Below, piece by piece: positions 63,372-64,000 of a stretch of 64,000 bases of DNA. The notes beneath the pieces are model-generated. The model was not told where the DNA came from and ran no database searches. It saw nothing but the letters and a program-made list of their open reading frames with translations. Positions within the stretch are counted from its first letter, which is position 1, and the number at the start of each line of letters is the position of its first letter. The stretch lies in contig NZ_QZCH01000008.1 in assembly GCF_003596335.1 (NCBI RefSeq), positions 1 to 64,000 on the forward strand, read 5' to 3'. A program made the position numbers and the translations under genes. Origin of the DNA: Motilimonas pumila (GTDB lineage: Bacteria > Pseudomonadota > Gammaproteobacteria > Enterobacterales > CBDFNC01).

Positions 63372-64000
63372 GTGCACGCAGATATGTCGTTTATTGGCCT
63401 GTTTATGCAGGCAAGTTTATTGGTTAAAGCCGTTATGTTATTGCTATTAGCCATGTCGATTGCGTCTTGGACCATGATCTTTCACCGCCATAAAGTCTTA
63501 AAAAAAGCCACCAATAGTGCCGACAGATTCGAAGACAGGTTTTGGTCAGGTATTGACCTGTCTAAGCTTTATCAAGAAAGCACCGCGCGCAAAGAACAGC
63601 TAGAAGGGCCAGAGAAGTTATTTCATCACGGCTTTAAAGAATACATCCGGCTACATAAAACCGCCGGTAAAACTTCTGAGACGGTGATGGAAGGAACGTA
63701 TCGCACCATGCGTGTGACCTTATCTCGTGAAATTGACGAGTTAGAAAAATCCTTGCCTACCTTGGCCACGATAGGCTCAATCAGTCCTTATATCGGATTA
63801 TTTGGAACAGTGTGGGGCATCATGAGTGCTTTTATTGCACTAGGTGAAGTACAACAAGCAACGTTAAGTATGGTTGCTCCAGGTATTGCCGAGGCTCTGA
63901 TCGCGACCGCTATGGGACTATTTGCCGCCATACCTGCGGTAATAGCATATAACCGATTCAGCACTAAAGTCGCACGACTTGAAAATACATATATCAACTT
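63372..64000 (+). CDS. tolQ: TolQ, Tol-Pal proton channel subunit (runs off the window)
   Basis: The first about 209 codons of an open frame cut by the window end. N-terminal membrane span (about 10-35), then FEDRFWSGIDLSKLYQES and the MotA/TolQ/ExbB core (LPTLATIGSISPYIGLFGTVWGI and ALIATAMGLFAAIPAVIAYNRF). TolQ with TolR uses proton motive force to energise TolA and keep the outer membrane tied to the cell during division. Starts with GTG at 63372, after AGGAGA; an ATG at 63384 is too far from that site. Confidence 0.93.
   Translation, partial: MHADMSFIGLFMQASLLVKAVMLLLLAMSIASWTMIFHRHKVLKKATNSADRFEDRFWSGIDLSKLYQESTARKEQLEGPEKLFHHGFKEYIRLHKTAGKTSETVMEGTYRTMRVTLSREIDELEKSLPTLATIGSISPYIGLFGTVWGIMSAFIALGEVQQATLSMVAPGIAEALIATAMGLFAAIPAVIAYNRFSTKVARLENTYIN

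Overview
The window is chromosomal DNA from a gammaproteobacterium, probably a marine, polysaccharide-handling one. The evidence is the housekeeping set (cmoAB, aspS-nudB-yebC-ruvC, ruvAB, tolQ), an E. coli-type cellulose synthase locus with bcsE/F/G, and a secreted chitinase whose modules are joined by long poly-serine linkers of the kind seen in marine polymer degraders. The genus cannot be fixed from sequence alone. No rRNA, tRNA or CRISPR array was seen.

Layout. (1) 1-3.4 kb: AT-rich run of small minus-strand orphan genes. At least two are separated by attC-like folded sites, so this looks like a gene-cassette array without a visible integrase; a decayed plus-strand gene sits at its right edge. 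(2) 3.4-6.7 kb: three-gene operon of a retropepsin-like lipoprotein, a 7-TM protein with a transglutaminase-like region, and a RimK-like ATP-grasp protein. (3) 6.8-10 kb: cmoA-cmoB (wobble-uridine modification of tRNA) divergent from metY. (4) 10-15.8 kb: decaying accessory DNA with an IS5-type transposase relic, an unknown exported protein, two broken DUF1254-like genes, two near-identical VOC-fold genes and a DUF3297 gene. (5) 16-30 kb: cellulose locus, bcsE-F-G leftward and bcsR-Q-A-B-Z-C rightward. (6) 30-34.6 kb: DUF72 gene, then aspS-nudB-yebC and ruvC. (7) 34.6-61.3 kb: about 26.7 kb of signalling and accessory genes lying between ruvC and ruvA, which are normally adjacent. (8) 61.3-64 kb: ruvA-ruvB and the start of tolQ.

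How the genes fit together. The cellulose synthase BcsA has a PilZ domain, so its output should respond to cyclic di-GMP. A REC-HD-GYP protein (a probable cyclic di-GMP phosphodiesterase) sits behind a giant dual-sensor hybrid kinase in region 7, giving a plausible but unproven route from external signals to cellulose. The same region carries a second cytoplasmic REC-REC-kinase, a MerR-methyltransferase fusion, a di-haem peroxidase, an OmpR-type two-component pair beside two lipoproteins (one a likely zinc peptidase), and the chitinase.

The most novel item is the pair at 54.75-57.5 kb: a CesT-type type III secretion chaperone directly followed by a 768-residue protein with no domain I recognise. 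It has the layout of an orphan effector-chaperone operon, with no secretion apparatus in the window.
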